Below, piece by piece: positions 27,335 through 36,056 of a stretch of 64,000 nucleotides of DNA (its first letter is position 1; the number at the start of each line of letters is the position of its first letter). Source of the DNA: Oligoflexia bacterium (GTDB lineage Bacteria; Bdellovibrionota; Bdellovibrionia; Bdellovibrionales; Bdellovibrionaceae); NCBI GenBank assembly GCA_016861345.1, contig BOLD01000011.1, positions 1-64,000 of the forward strand, given 5' to 3'. The notes below the pieces were generated by a model. It saw nothing but the letters and a program-made list of their open reading frames with translations. It made no database searches and was not told the origin of the DNA. The translations under genes were made by a program, and so were the position numbers.

Positions 27335-28500
27335 TAAGCTTTTAGGTAGGTCAGGTACTCGTCCATCATCGTTGTTGTTGGTCCTGATGCATAATTCGTG
27401 ATCTGACACCCGCTACGGAAAATTAATCGAAAGGATGAGCACTTAATATCCATCTTGCACTGGTTGAAATCACATTGAAGAGTTTGTCCGTGAAAAGGAT
27501 CGTAGGTGAGATCATTCTTCAGAAGACTTTGATTGATCTTTTGAATGCAGTCAGATCGAAGCATACCTGATCGATCGTTGGGACAAAATAAATCATTCAG
27601 ATAATTTTTGTATTGTTGAAGGTTTGGTCTTGGTCCGAGATTGATATCTGAAACAGAAATTAAAGTGGATTTGTACATGGCTCTTAGGCAAGTCTCCTCA
27701 CTGACCTCGCGGCAGAAGAATTTGTAATATCCCAGGCCTCCAGCATCACCAAATGTTCCCCATGCTCCAGAATAGGGAATCCAGTGAGGCTTTAATCGTA
27801 GACAGGCGCCAGAGGGGCATGCGTAGGGTTTTTGAAGCGAAACAGCGTTGGTTGCTGCCCATCCACCTTCGGGATAATGACCAGGATCGTTGATGTAAAA
27901 ATGGCCATTATTATGAAGGCGTTGAAATTCGGTCGAGGTAAATGCAGCTGCCACCGGTATTCTCAATTTTTGACTCAAAAAAGTACCAAGAGTAAATCCC
28001 GTATTGCACCCCTGAAGAGTGACAAAAGCGTCATCCGTGAAGTGGTTTCGTAATCTTTCCAGATTTGATGTCTTTGTACCGAATCGATAAGACTTATTTT
28101 CAAGTGCAGTACCAAGATGGGGGGCATTGTGTCCGATAATATGTAAAGAAGCAATTCTTTGAAAGGGTGATATAAGCTCGAGCAGTTTTTCATCAGATAA
28201 TTTCTGTGAATTTGAATTTGTTACTGTCATGCCCCACGATTGAAGCATTTCTACGTTTGAAGAGTTTTCTTGTGCTGTTAGAAAATAAATCTGATCTTCT
28301 GGATAGATTTCTTTTATTTTTGCAATCATTCCCAGGGCAACCTGTTGAAATTGATAGCCCTGTTCACTGCCTTTGCCAGTGACAATGATGTGAGTTCTTT
28401 TTTGAGTTTCAATCTGATGGGGGACTTTAATTTGAATCAAGGCATAGGTGGATTGTACGAACAGGACAAAAAATAAAATAATTATTGATGCATTTTTCAT
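27313..28500 (-). CDS. Exported protein with His/Cys dyad resembling a clan-CD/CHAT fold
   Basis: A signal peptide (ASIIILFFVLFVQSTYA) is followed by an alpha/beta domain. Residues 118-125 read SLHIIGHN, with H124, and residues 158-168 read AFVTLQGCNTG, with C165, followed by a helix and IPVAAAFTSTEF. A His after a hydrophobic strand, then a Cys after the next strand, is the layout of caspase, gingipain and CHAT proteins. The C-terminal half has about ten cysteines, suggesting disulfides outside the cytoplasm. Protease activity is inferred and untested. AGGGAG lies 9 bases before the ATG. It follows the FAD oxidoreductase gene by 15 bases. Confidence 0.7.
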   Translation of the reverse strand: MKNASIIILFFVLFVQSTYALIQIKVPHQIETQKRTHIIVTGKGSEQGYQFQQVALGMIAKIKEIYPEDQIYFLTAQENSSNVEMLQSWGMTVTNSNSQKLSDEKLLELISPFQRIASLHIIGHNAPHLGTALENKSYRFGTKTSNLERLRNHFTDDAFVTLQGCNTGFTLGTFLSQKLRIPVAAAFTSTEFQRLHNNGHFYINDPGHYPEGGWAATNAVSLQKPYACPSGACLRLKPHWIPYSGAWGTFGDAGGLGYYKFFCREVSEETCLRAMYKSTLISVSDINLGPRPNLQQYKNYLNDLFCPNDRSGMLRSDCIQKINQSLLKNDLTYDPFHGQTLQCDFNQCKMDIKCSSFRLIFRSGCQITNYASGPTTTMMDEYLTYLKAYHLFSGL

Positions 28501-28515
28501 TACAACAGTCTCCCT

Positions 28516-30090
28516 TTAATAGCCTATTGGCACGTAATGATTTTGGAGAATTTTTTCACTGATTTTCTCTGCAATTCGCACACCATCGCAGGCGGCTGAA
28601 GTGATTCCTCCGGCGTATCCAGCACCTTCCCCACAGGGGTAAAGACCTTTGTGTGACACTGACTCAAGAGTTTCTGTGTCACGGGTGACGCGAATTGGAC
28701 AAGATGTCCTTGATTCCACTCCGTAGAGCTGTGCTTGGTCTGCAATAAATCCCTTCATGGATCGTTCAAATTGATGAAGTCCAGCAACAAGATTCTGAAA
28801 CATAAAATTTGGTAAAAGCTCATGCAGTGGAATTGGTAGAGCGCCCGAAGGTGATGAGCCCTTCAGAACGTCCCCAGTTTTTTTATTAAGGAAATGACTT
28901 AATCTTTGAGCGGGAAGTTCTTTTTTTCCTCCGGCCTTTTGGACTCGCTGAAAGGCCTCTGATTCAAGCTGTCGGCGAAGTTTAAGACCACCGAAGAGAT
29001 CGTTGCCGAATAATTTTTCATGATCAATGCTGACCACAATGGCAGCATTTGCAAAAGGAGAATTGCGATTAAAGTTACTCATGCCATTACAGACAATTCC
29101 GTCCGGCTCTGTTCCACTGGAAAGAACATATCCGCCGGGACACATGCAAAAGCTGTAAACACCTGTATTTGTTTTCTGATCGTGGTGCGCGAGCTTATAA
29201 TTGGCCGCTCCCAATTTGGGATGATCGGCGAAGTCACGGTATTGAATCTTATTAATCAAAGTTTGAGGGTGTTCAATTCGTAGTCCCATGGCGAAGGATT
29301 TGCCCTCAAGAAAGACGCCAATTTCATGCAAATGATGAATCATATCTTCTGCTGAATGGCCTGTGGCTAAGATCACATGGGAAGAGTGATATTCTTGCCC
29401 GTGCTCAGTTTTCACTCCGACAATGGATTTTCCCTCTGTAAGAAGCTTTTCAATTTTTGTATTAAAATGAATTTCACAGCCTTGAGAGATGAGAAATTGT
29501 CTTAAGTGAGGAATTACGCGTCTAATTTTATCACTGCCCACATGAGGATTAGCGAGATACTGAATTTCTTCAGGTGCCCCGAAGCGAACAAGTCGTTGCA
29601 GGACGTAGGGGATATGTGGACTTTTAATTCGCGTGATCAGCTTGCCATCAGAATAAAGTCCCGCACCACCTTCGCCATAACAAACATTATTTCTCGGATC
29701 GAGATCACCGTATCTCCAGAAGCGGTTAATACCTTTAATCCGTTCTTCGGCTTGAGAGCCGCGCTCAAAAAGGTGACAGGGGATGCCGCGTTCAACAAAT
29801 CTCAAGGCCGCAAATAGGCCGGCAGGTCCGGTGCCGATGACGATGGGTTTTTCTTTTCCCTGATAGGTTTGTCGTTGGACAGGAAAAGTAGGGTTTTCTA
29901 ACTTTTCGCCCAGGTCTGCCACTTCAACAGTGATGACAAAGTGGGGTGAGTGTCTACGTCTGGCATCCACGCTTTGGCGAAGAATTCGATAATCGGTAAA
30001 TTGTGGCATTTGGAGGGCTAGCTTCTCTCGTAGAACCTCGTCTAGGTTTTCTGAGATGCCGACCTCCAAATTTTGTATGATACGAGGCAT
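28516..30090 (-). CDS. NAD(P)/FAD-dependent oxidoreductase of the COG2509 type
   Basis: The FAD-binding Rossmann motif is GTGPAGLFAALRFVERG near residue 87. Residues before it form the small N-terminal domain typical of COG2509 proteins. Later signatures are NVCYGEGGAGLYSDGKL, VILATGHSA and a C-terminal GLYPCGEGAGYAGGITSAACDG. At 524 residues it has normal length. The substrate of this widespread family is unknown to me. The likely downstream partner gene is the exported His/Cys-dyad protein, 15 bases away. No clear ribosome binding site precedes the ATG. Confidence 0.85.
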   Translation of the reverse strand: MPRIIQNLEVGISENLDEVLREKLALQMPQFTDYRILRQSVDARRRHSPHFVITVEVADLGEKLENPTFPVQRQTYQGKEKPIVIGTGPAGLFAALRFVERGIPCHLFERGSQAEERIKGINRFWRYGDLDPRNNVCYGEGGAGLYSDGKLITRIKSPHIPYVLQRLVRFGAPEEIQYLANPHVGSDKIRRVIPHLRQFLISQGCEIHFNTKIEKLLTEGKSIVGVKTEHGQEYHSSHVILATGHSAEDMIHHLHEIGVFLEGKSFAMGLRIEHPQTLINKIQYRDFADHPKLGAANYKLAHHDQKTNTGVYSFCMCPGGYVLSSGTEPDGIVCNGMSNFNRNSPFANAAIVVSIDHEKLFGNDLFGGLKLRRQLESEAFQRVQKAGGKKELPAQRLSHFLNKKTGDVLKGSSPSGALPIPLHELLPNFMFQNLVAGLHQFERSMKGFIADQAQLYGVESRTSCPIRVTRDTETLESVSHKGLYPCGEGAGYAGGITSAACDGVRIAEKISEKILQNHYVPIGY

Positions 30091-30199
30091 GATCAGGTTT
30101 TAGCATTGGGGGTAATTTCACGTCCAATTGAATACTTAGGCCTATAAAAATGTTATTCCCCTGCTAGTCAATAAGCCCCTAATCTGTTAGCTTTTGGCG

Positions 30200-31033
30200 A
30201 TGGGTTTTTTACTGTATTTCGTGCCAAAAAATTATTTAAGTTATTTTGTTGGATTCTTGATGCATTTACCGCTGCCTGGGTTTTTGCGTCCCTGGTCTAT
30301 TCTCACTTTTGCAAAAATGTATCAAATCAACTTGGAAGAGGCCGAGAAACCCTATGACCAGTATAATTCAATTGGTGACTTTTTCGTTCGTCGGCTAAAA
30401 CCTGGCGCAAGACCTATTGATCAATCAGTATTGGTGCATCCCGCGGACTCGCAGATTACTCAGCTTGAATCAATTCAAGATGGAAAACTGATTCAAGCCA
30501 AGGGAAAGACTTATTCGCTGTCTGATTTTATCGGGCGACCTCAGGCTCAAGAAGAATGGAAAAATGGTTTTTTTGTTACTTATTACCTTTGCCCCACTGA
30601 TTATCATCGAGTTCATTCCCCAGTGGACGGTGAAATCATTGAAGTCACCCATATCCCTGGTCAACTTTGGCCTGTGAATCAATGGAGTGTTGAGAATATT
30701 GATCAGTTGTTTTCAATCAATGAACGGGTGGTTTTACGAATCCGAACAAGTCAGGGAATCGTGGCTCTGGTTTTTGTTGGGGCAACAAATGTGGGTAAAA
30801 TCAGTCTGAGCTTTGATCAGACAATTGTGTCGAATAATTTAAAAGACCATCAGCCGGTTCATAAAGTCTACTCTCAGCCGATTTCTATTCAGAAAGGGCA
30901 AGAGCTGGGGATGTTTCATATGGGATCAACGGTCGTGATGGTTTACCCTGAGGTGTACAAAGTTGATCTCACAGGTCTGCAATCTCGGTTTCAAAATCAA
31001 AAAGTCAAAATGGGACAGGGGCTGGTTTTATAA
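30200..31033 (+). CDS. psd: Phosphatidylserine decarboxylase proenzyme
   Basis: Makes phosphatidylethanolamine from phosphatidylserine at the inner membrane. The protein self-cleaves in the motif MGST, between G242 and S243, to form the pyruvoyl group. Other signatures are NSIGDFFVRRLKPGARP near residue 50, TDYHRVHSPVDG and VGATNVGKI. The ATG at 30200 gives 277 residues, close to the usual size; a TTG six bases earlier is possible. No ribosome binding site is obvious. The stop lies two bases from the convergent queD stop. Confidence 0.93.
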   Translation: MGFLLYFVPKNYLSYFVGFLMHLPLPGFLRPWSILTFAKMYQINLEEAEKPYDQYNSIGDFFVRRLKPGARPIDQSVLVHPADSQITQLESIQDGKLIQAKGKTYSLSDFIGRPQAQEEWKNGFFVTYYLCPTDYHRVHSPVDGEIIEVTHIPGQLWPVNQWSVENIDQLFSINERVVLRIRTSQGIVALVFVGATNVGKISLSFDQTIVSNNLKDHQPVHKVYSQPISIQKGQELGMFHMGSTVVMVYPEVYKVDLTGLQSRFQNQKVKMGQGLVL

Positions 31034-31035
31034 TT

Positions 31036-31398
31036 TTATCCCAACACGGGATAAATGCACTCAGAGTCTCTTGTTTCAGCGATGCTCACTTGAACAATCT
31101 GGGGAATGATTTTTTTTGACCGATCAAAGAGCCAAACACAAAGATTTTCAGTCGTCGGATTTTCAAGTCCCGGGACTTCGTTCAGTACTTTGTGATCGAT
31201 TTGAGAAAGTAAGGGTTTTAAGGATTTTTGGATATCGTTATAGTCGATGAGCCATCCAAGTTCATTTGTTTCACCCTGCAAGCGAAAAGTGATTTGAAAG
31301 CTGTGCCCATGCATGTGGGCACAGGGGTGTGATTTTGGCAATAGTGGTAAAAATCGAGCCGATTCGATAAAAAATTTCTGTTTCAACTCGATTTTCAC
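31036..31398 (-). CDS. queD: 6-carboxy-5,6,7,8-tetrahydropterin synthase (QueD-like)
   Basis: Acts in the queuosine/preQ0 pathway on dihydroneopterin triphosphate. It has the nucleophile and zinc motif CAHMHGH (C26, H30, H32), DHKVLNEVPGLENPTTEN and a final catalytic Glu in AETRDSE. The position of the first zinc His in E. coli QueD (FEAAH) reads ESAR here, with Arg at residue 15. At 120 residues it is normal. It lies 11 bases downstream of the Cys-rich exported-protein gene on the same strand. No other queuosine gene is present. Confidence 0.85.
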   Translation of the reverse strand: MKIELKQKFFIESARFLPLLPKSHPCAHMHGHSFQITFRLQGETNELGWLIDYNDIQKSLKPLLSQIDHKVLNEVPGLENPTTENLCVWLFDRSKKIIPQIVQVSIAETRDSECIYPVLG

Positions 31399-31409
31399 AA
31401 CTGACCTCT

Positions 31410-32066
31410 TTAGAATCGAACTTTCGCTACGATTTCAACTGCACATTGAACTCGAGCATGTCCATCGGGCAAAGCTTGAGCCATGGATTCACAAATGTGA
31501 TATTCATCCTTTGGTCCGACGATGCCATAGCGACGACGCTTTTCTGTGCGATGAGTAGCTTGAGTTGGTCCAGAAACCAGTCTGCAGCCCATTCCAAATT
31601 GTTGCTGGCAAGATCTTAAAGCATTTTCAACGGCTCGGTTTTGTGCTCCGGCCATACAATTTTGTTCTGTGATATCTCTTTCATCCACTAGGCCCTGGGT
31701 GATGATCGGCTGAATTGTTTGTGGAGGTTGAATCACACGAGTTTGCTGAATGTCACAACTTCTAAAATAGGTGGTTCTTGAAACGCATTGATTAATGGCC
31801 TCTTGGCGAGAATAATTGGCTCGATCTGTGGCCTGTCGAAGGCAATCACGATCATCCATCCCCACGGCAGATGCTCGAACTGCGCCCTCGGCCATCATAT
31901 CTCGGCGGACTTTATCCAATGTGGCTCGTTCGACTTCATAGGAAATTTGACGAACTTCTTCAGGATTACAAGATGGTCCTGGTGGTCGATGTGGTGGGGG
32001 AGTTTGAGCAAGTAACTGTGATCCTGTTAATGTGACAAACGCAAGAGAGAAAAGAATACGTTTCAT
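31410..32066 (-). CDS. Exported Cys-rich protein of unknown function
   Basis: A signal peptide (ILFSLAFVTLTGSQLLAQ) precedes a Pro-rich segment and about 180 residues with some nine cysteines spread as single residues, consistent with disulfides in the periplasm. The helical heptad-like stretch around residues 35-100 is rich in Arg, Asp and Gln. No family is recognised. A near-perfect AAGGAGGT lies close to the ATG, so the start is secure. queD follows on the same strand. Confidence 0.75.
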   Translation of the reverse strand: MKRILFSLAFVTLTGSQLLAQTPPPHRPPGPSCNPEEVRQISYEVERATLDKVRRDMMAEGAVRASAVGMDDRDCLRQATDRANYSRQEAINQCVSRTTYFRSCDIQQTRVIQPPQTIQPIITQGLVDERDITEQNCMAGAQNRAVENALRSCQQQFGMGCRLVSGPTQATHRTEKRRRYGIVGPKDEYHICESMAQALPDGHARVQCAVEIVAKVRF

Positions 32067-32171
32067 GAAACCTCCTTTTGTGGATTCATGGGGAGAGGGT
32101 ATATCATAAAGTGGACTGATTTGTTTGTTTGAAGTGAGTATTGGTGATCAGTGGGTTGATTCTTACACTCA

Positions 32172-32194
32172 CACTGTCAAATCTTTAGACAGTG
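32172..32194. repeat. Inverted repeat upstream of the PTPS-like gene
   Basis: CACTGTC and GACAGTG are perfect 7-base complements around nine bases. It lies immediately upstream of the promoter at 32203. No T-run follows, so an operator is likelier than a terminator. Confidence 0.35.
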
Positions 32195-32202
32195 AAGAGG
32201 TC

Positions 32203-32231
32203 TTGTTTCTCGTAGATGAGTTGTGTTAAAT
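32203..32231 (+). promoter_or_regulatory. Sigma-70-like promoter, probably leaderless
   Basis: TTGTTT, 17 bases, TTAAAT, then seven bases to the ATG at 32239. No ribosome binding site lies between the -10 and the start codon. Confidence 0.45.
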
Positions 32232-32238
32232 TGCCCAT

Positions 32239-32748
32239 ATGAAAAGAAAATCACAAACGACCCTTCATCTCTTTAAACAGAATTTTAAGTTCTCCAGTGC
32301 GCATTTTTTGATTTTTGATGAGAAGCGAGCTGAGAAGTTGCATGGGCATAACTATCAAGTCCGGGTTGATATTGTTGTTCCACCTGAGTATGAGATGGAA
32401 AAAAAAGGGTACTTTATTGATTTTAATGTTTTTAAAAAAGCGATCAAGGCTCGGTTGGATGTTTGGGATGAGATGGTTCTTTTACCCGCCAAACATAAGG
32501 ATATGAAAATCAAGAAAAAAGGACCATCTCTTGAAGTCAATTTCCGAGATCGGTTCTATGTTTTTCCAGCAAACGAAGTTCATCTTTTGCCCATTACAAA
32601 TACCAGTGTTGAGCAGTTGGCAGGATTATTAGCTCAAGATTTTTTTACTCAATTTAAAAAAATGGGAGTTCTCGAAGTTCAGGTCCGAGTAGAAGAGACC
32701 AGGGGTCAGGGTGCGAGCTGTGTTTGTAGCTCCTCGACGACTCGATAA
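32239..32748 (+). CDS. 6-pyruvoyl-tetrahydropterin synthase paralogue, PTPS-III-like
   Basis: T-fold pterin enzyme with zinc ligands in SSAHF and LHGH. The usual nucleophile motif CxxxHGH is absent: residues read AEKLHGHNY, which fits ExxHGH, the motif described for PTPS-III paralogues that replace FolB (dihydroneopterin aldolase) in folate synthesis. The second half contains NTSVEQLA and the catalytic Glu in VEETRGQGASC. At 169 residues it is longer than QueD because of a central insert. The folate role is inferred from the motif. Its last 43 bases overlap the convergent BP74-like gene. Confidence 0.8.
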   Translation: MKRKSQTTLHLFKQNFKFSSAHFLIFDEKRAEKLHGHNYQVRVDIVVPPEYEMEKKGYFIDFNVFKKAIKARLDVWDEMVLLPAKHKDMKIKKKGPSLEVNFRDRFYVFPANEVHLLPITNTSVEQLAGLLAQDFFTQFKKMGVLEVQVRVEETRGQGASCVCSSSTTR

Positions 32749-33755
32749 TTCCAAAAACAAATAGCTTGATCAGCCTCGAGCCAGGGTAATAAAAAATCTT
32801 CGACGAGTTGGGGTGATCCATCACAAGCTTGATGACCAAAATCTGCAAAACGGATGGCCTCTTTCACACTCCATGACCAGGGGCTTTGAAGAGCGAACTT
32901 GTCCTTATTTTGATTCGAGTGACCTTTTTGAATGGTGGCCACAAATATTCGGGGTAGAGCTTTGTTCGGATATCGAATTTGTTCACGAGCTGCTTTGATT
33001 AATTCAGGGTCAGATGTTGTAAAGACAAAAGATTGGGTTTTTGATCGATTCGAGAGAAGAAACTGAGATTGACTTGAGTTTGAGAACTTGGAGTGGCTTT
33101 TTTCAAGTGATAAAGGCTGAATTGTTTTTTGTTGTAACCAAAAACCAGTGACAGGATAATCAGCTTCAATGGCTAAAGAGGAAACTCGATCCACAGAAAG
33201 AGAGATGGTCTTGGTTTCAAACTTTGAGAGCTTGACCAATCCCACCTCTTTTTTCTGTGAAGCGGAGTTTTGGATAAGGTGAGCTTCCTGCTCTATGGGA
33301 CTAAGATTAGTGATTTGCAATACCCCATCTTGACTGAAGAGAGAAGACTTCAGGTTCAGGGTATTGGATCTTCCAGCTTGAAGAGCGATTGTTTCAGTTT
33401 TTGTTTGAACTGAAACTTTAAACTGAAGATCGTCATAGGATTTAATTTGAATCCACGACCAATTTTTCTTTTCATTTAAAGGGATGATCATTTTTTCTTT
33501 TGCATTAATTGAATAGGTCGTCTCTTCTTTTTGAGCTGCATCTGATGAAGAAGGGTCTACGGGACCAGAGATCCAAAAATACTGAGATTCATTTGATAGG
33601 TTTTCAACAATCACAGATTCAAAATCATTTCTCATAGAAAGATACCAGGGCTGCGCCTGAACCTGGACACTGGTCAGCTGACTGATGATCCCCGCAGTCC
33701 AGAGGGCCAGGGTTTGAAGTGTCTGAGTTAGGTTCTTATGTCGAGTCTGGTTCAT
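32706..33755 (-). CDS. Exported protein with BP74-like C-terminal domain
   Basis: An N-terminal signal peptide (LALWTAGIISQLTSVQVQAQ) is followed by ~200 residues of beta-rich sequence. The last ~115 residues match, from memory, the BP74 N-terminal-type domain: FVFTTSDPELIKAAREQI, then ALPRIFVATIQKG, SPWSWSVKEAIRFADFGHQACDGSPQ and ICFWNYRVVEEL. The domain is found in exported bacterial proteins and in Dictyostelium BP74; its biochemical role is unclear to me. It overlaps the PTPS-like gene by 43 bases at the 3' end and is divergent from feoA. Confidence 0.72.
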   Translation of the reverse strand: MNQTRHKNLTQTLQTLALWTAGIISQLTSVQVQAQPWYLSMRNDFESVIVENLSNESQYFWISGPVDPSSSDAAQKEETTYSINAKEKMIIPLNEKKNWSWIQIKSYDDLQFKVSVQTKTETIALQAGRSNTLNLKSSLFSQDGVLQITNLSPIEQEAHLIQNSASQKKEVGLVKLSKFETKTISLSVDRVSSLAIEADYPVTGFWLQQKTIQPLSLEKSHSKFSNSSQSQFLLSNRSKTQSFVFTTSDPELIKAAREQIRYPNKALPRIFVATIQKGHSNQNKDKFALQSPWSWSVKEAIRFADFGHQACDGSPQLVEDFLLPWLEADQAICFWNYRVVEELQTQLAP

Positions 33756-33781
33756 ATATCCCGACCTACGGTATTATTCGA

Positions 33782-33799
33782 AAAGTCCTAAAGGGCTTT
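33782..33799. repeat. Hairpin in the feoA upstream region
   Basis: AAAGTCC and GGGCTTT pair around TAAA with one G-T wobble. It lies between divergent starts, so it is more likely regulatory than a terminator. It does not match a Fur box. Confidence 0.25.
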
Positions 33800-33930
33800 A
33801 TTTGCTATTCTCAAGTCGAGTCGCAAATATGGCCTCAAGTCCTGTTCAATCTGTTTTCATCTCGTTTTCAATACTCATGCCGAGACACTTTTCTCTGGCT
33901 AAAGTCGAGGTGGTGATCTAAAAATTACCC

Positions 33931-34197
33931 ATGGCGAATGTTCAGAATGCAGATGGTCAACTCAGTCAAATCAAATATAGCCCTAGCTCAGGTGAATTTA
34001 ATCTTGAAATATTGGATTTTCAGGGGCCAGCAGAGGTTCTTGAAAGATTGCAGGAAATGGGGCTTCATTGCGGGTCTCGTGTCAAGTTGGTTGGGCAGGC
34101 GCCCTTTGGTGGGCCACTTTTATTTCGCTTCGGGACAACGGTTATTGCTCTTCGACAGGATGAAGCGCAGTGCATTCTGTATAAAAGGATTTCATAA
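33931..34197 (+). CDS. feoA: Ferrous iron transport accessory protein FeoA
   Basis: An 88-residue SH3-like protein that supports FeoB in ferrous iron uptake. The core GPAEVLERLQEMGLHCGSRVKLVGQAPFGGPLLFRFGTTVIALR follows the family (broken here only by length) and ends with an acidic-Cys segment. The stop overlaps the feoB start as TAATG, so the two are coupled. No convincing Fur site is visible in the 175-base upstream region. Confidence 0.88.
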   Translation: MANVQNADGQLSQIKYSPSSGEFNLEILDFQGPAEVLERLQEMGLHCGSRVKLVGQAPFGGPLLFRFGTTVIALRQDEAQCILYKRIS

Positions 34198-36056
34198 TGG
34201 GTGAACTCATTGCCCTTGTGGGAGCTCCCAATTCTGGAAAAACCACTCTTTATAACTGGCTCACAAATTCAAAATTTAAAACTGTGAACTATCCCGGCGC
34301 GACTGTTGAATATTCAATTGGAGCGATGATTCCTGAGCTCGGTCCTTCCAAAGATGTGATGGACACGCCGGGAACTTATTCTCTATTTCCAAAAAGTGCG
34401 GATGAGGTCGTCACCTACAGAGCTTTATACGAAAGTCATGAAGACAGGCGGGTTTCAAAAATTATTCTTGTGATGGATGGCACTCAGTTAGATCGTCACT
34501 TTATTTTGGCATCTCAGTTAAAGGCCGCAGGGTTTACCTTTGTCATTGTGGTGACAATGGATGATCTTCTGAGATCTCATTCGATTCAATTAAACACCAA
34601 GGTGATTCAAGATTATTTTCAAGTTCCTGTTGTACTTTTTAATGGCATTACTGGTGATGGGTTAGAGAAGATTGTTGAAGTTTTGGATCAGCAAATGACC
34701 AAGGTGCCTGAACTGATTAAGCCTTGGTCGGAGACCCAGATTGCACATGAAGTCAGTGTGGCTAAGACCGTGGTTCAAAAGGCCCTTTCAAAGTCAACAG
34801 AGACCATTTACGAAAAAACAGCTCGGTATGATCGTTATTTACTACATCCCATTTTTGGACTTGGGCTTTTTTTTCTGATTATGGCTACTCTTTTTACATC
34901 GATTTACTGGGTGGCCACACCTTTTATGGACGCTATTGACGCGGGATTTTCAGCTTTGGCAGAGATGACTGGGCAATATCTCGGAGAGGGATTATTTTCG
35001 CAATTTCTATCTGACGGAGTGATTGCTGGATTTGGAGCGGTGCTGGTATTTGTGCCACAGATTTTTATTCTCTTTTTTGGTATTGGAATACTTGAGAGCA
35101 CGGGGTATTTGGCAAGAGCTGCCACTTTGATTGATAAGCCATTTTCTTTATTGGGCTTAAGTGGAAGAAGTTTTGTACCTGTTCTTTCTGGATTTGCTTG
35201 CGCAGTGCCAGCGATTATGGCGACAAGAAATTTAAGTTCAAATCGAGATCGAATGATTACTAATTTTATTATTCCACTCATGACTTGCTCGGCCAGATTG
35301 CCTGTTTATGCTTTGCTATTAGGTTTTCTCTTTCACAATCAGCCCGCTTGGAAAGCAGGGATGTCCTTAGCAGCACTGTATTTTGGAGCATTAGTCATCG
35401 GCTCCATTGCGGCCGGAATTTTAAATAAAATACTGGCTCGAAGTCAGACCTCTTTTTTCATGATGGAATTGCCCTTGTATCGCCAGCCCCGATGGAAAAT
35501 GCTCGTCCATCAAACACTGTCTCGAACAAAAAGTTATGTTGTTCGAGCTGGTCCTGTGATTTTTATTTTTTCAGCGCTCATCTGGGCGGGTAGCACTTTC
35601 CCAAACCCAGATGCGCCGACATTAACTGAAAGAATGCAGACCAGCTACTTGGGACAAGTCGGACAAGTCATTGAACCTGTTTTTGAGCCGATGGGACTTG
35701 ATTGGCGGGTGGGCATAGGTTTGATGTCTGCCTTTGCAGCAAGAGAAGTTTTTGTCTCTTCAATGGCCATTGTTTTCAATGTGACTGACACCAACGAAGA
35801 TACTCAATCTGAATCACTCTTAAAGGTCATGTCAGAGGCCAAGAAATCAGATGGAAGTTTGCTTTTCACAACGGCCAGCTTGGTCAGTCTGATTGTCTTT
35901 TTTATGATCGCACTTCAATGCATGTCCACTTTTGCTATAGCAGCTAAAGAGTCTCAGTCGTTTCAATTTGCGCTTACTCAGCTTGTTGTTCTGAATGTGG
36001 TGGCTTATATATTGTCAGTTTTAATCTATCGTGGACTTAGTGCCCTCGTTTATTGA
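34197..36056 (+). CDS. feoB: Ferrous iron transporter FeoB
   Basis: Inner-membrane Fe(II) transporter with a cytoplasmic G domain. G1 is GAPNSGKT (9-16) and G3 is DTPGTY (56-61). The G4 position, normally NxxD, reads T120-M-D-D, a Thr in place of Asn. The membrane part has the gate motifs FGAVLVFVPQI, SGFACAVPAIMATR and a second copy with SARLPVYALLL. At 619 residues it is shorter than E. coli FeoB (773), with a shortened C terminus and no FeoC. The last 20 bases overlap the convergent glycosyltransferase-deacetylase gene. Confidence 0.93.
   Translation: MGELIALVGAPNSGKTTLYNWLTNSKFKTVNYPGATVEYSIGAMIPELGPSKDVMDTPGTYSLFPKSADEVVTYRALYESHEDRRVSKIILVMDGTQLDRHFILASQLKAAGFTFVIVVTMDDLLRSHSIQLNTKVIQDYFQVPVVLFNGITGDGLEKIVEVLDQQMTKVPELIKPWSETQIAHEVSVAKTVVQKALSKSTETIYEKTARYDRYLLHPIFGLGLFFLIMATLFTSIYWVATPFMDAIDAGFSALAEMTGQYLGEGLFSQFLSDGVIAGFGAVLVFVPQIFILFFGIGILESTGYLARAATLIDKPFSLLGLSGRSFVPVLSGFACAVPAIMATRNLSSNRDRMITNFIIPLMTCSARLPVYALLLGFLFHNQPAWKAGMSLAALYFGALVIGSIAAGILNKILARSQTSFFMMELPLYRQPRWKMLVHQTLSRTKSYVVRAGPVIFIFSALIWAGSTFPNPDAPTLTERMQTSYLGQVGQVIEPVFEPMGLDWRVGIGLMSAFAAREVFVSSMAIVFNVTDTNEDTQSESLLKVMSEAKKSDGSLLFTTASLVSLIVFFMIALQCMSTFAIAAKESQSFQFALTQLVVLNVVAYILSVLIYRGLSALVY

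Noticed and set aside
33756-33930. Fur box upstream of feoA
   Set aside because: No match to the 19-base Fur palindrome was found.
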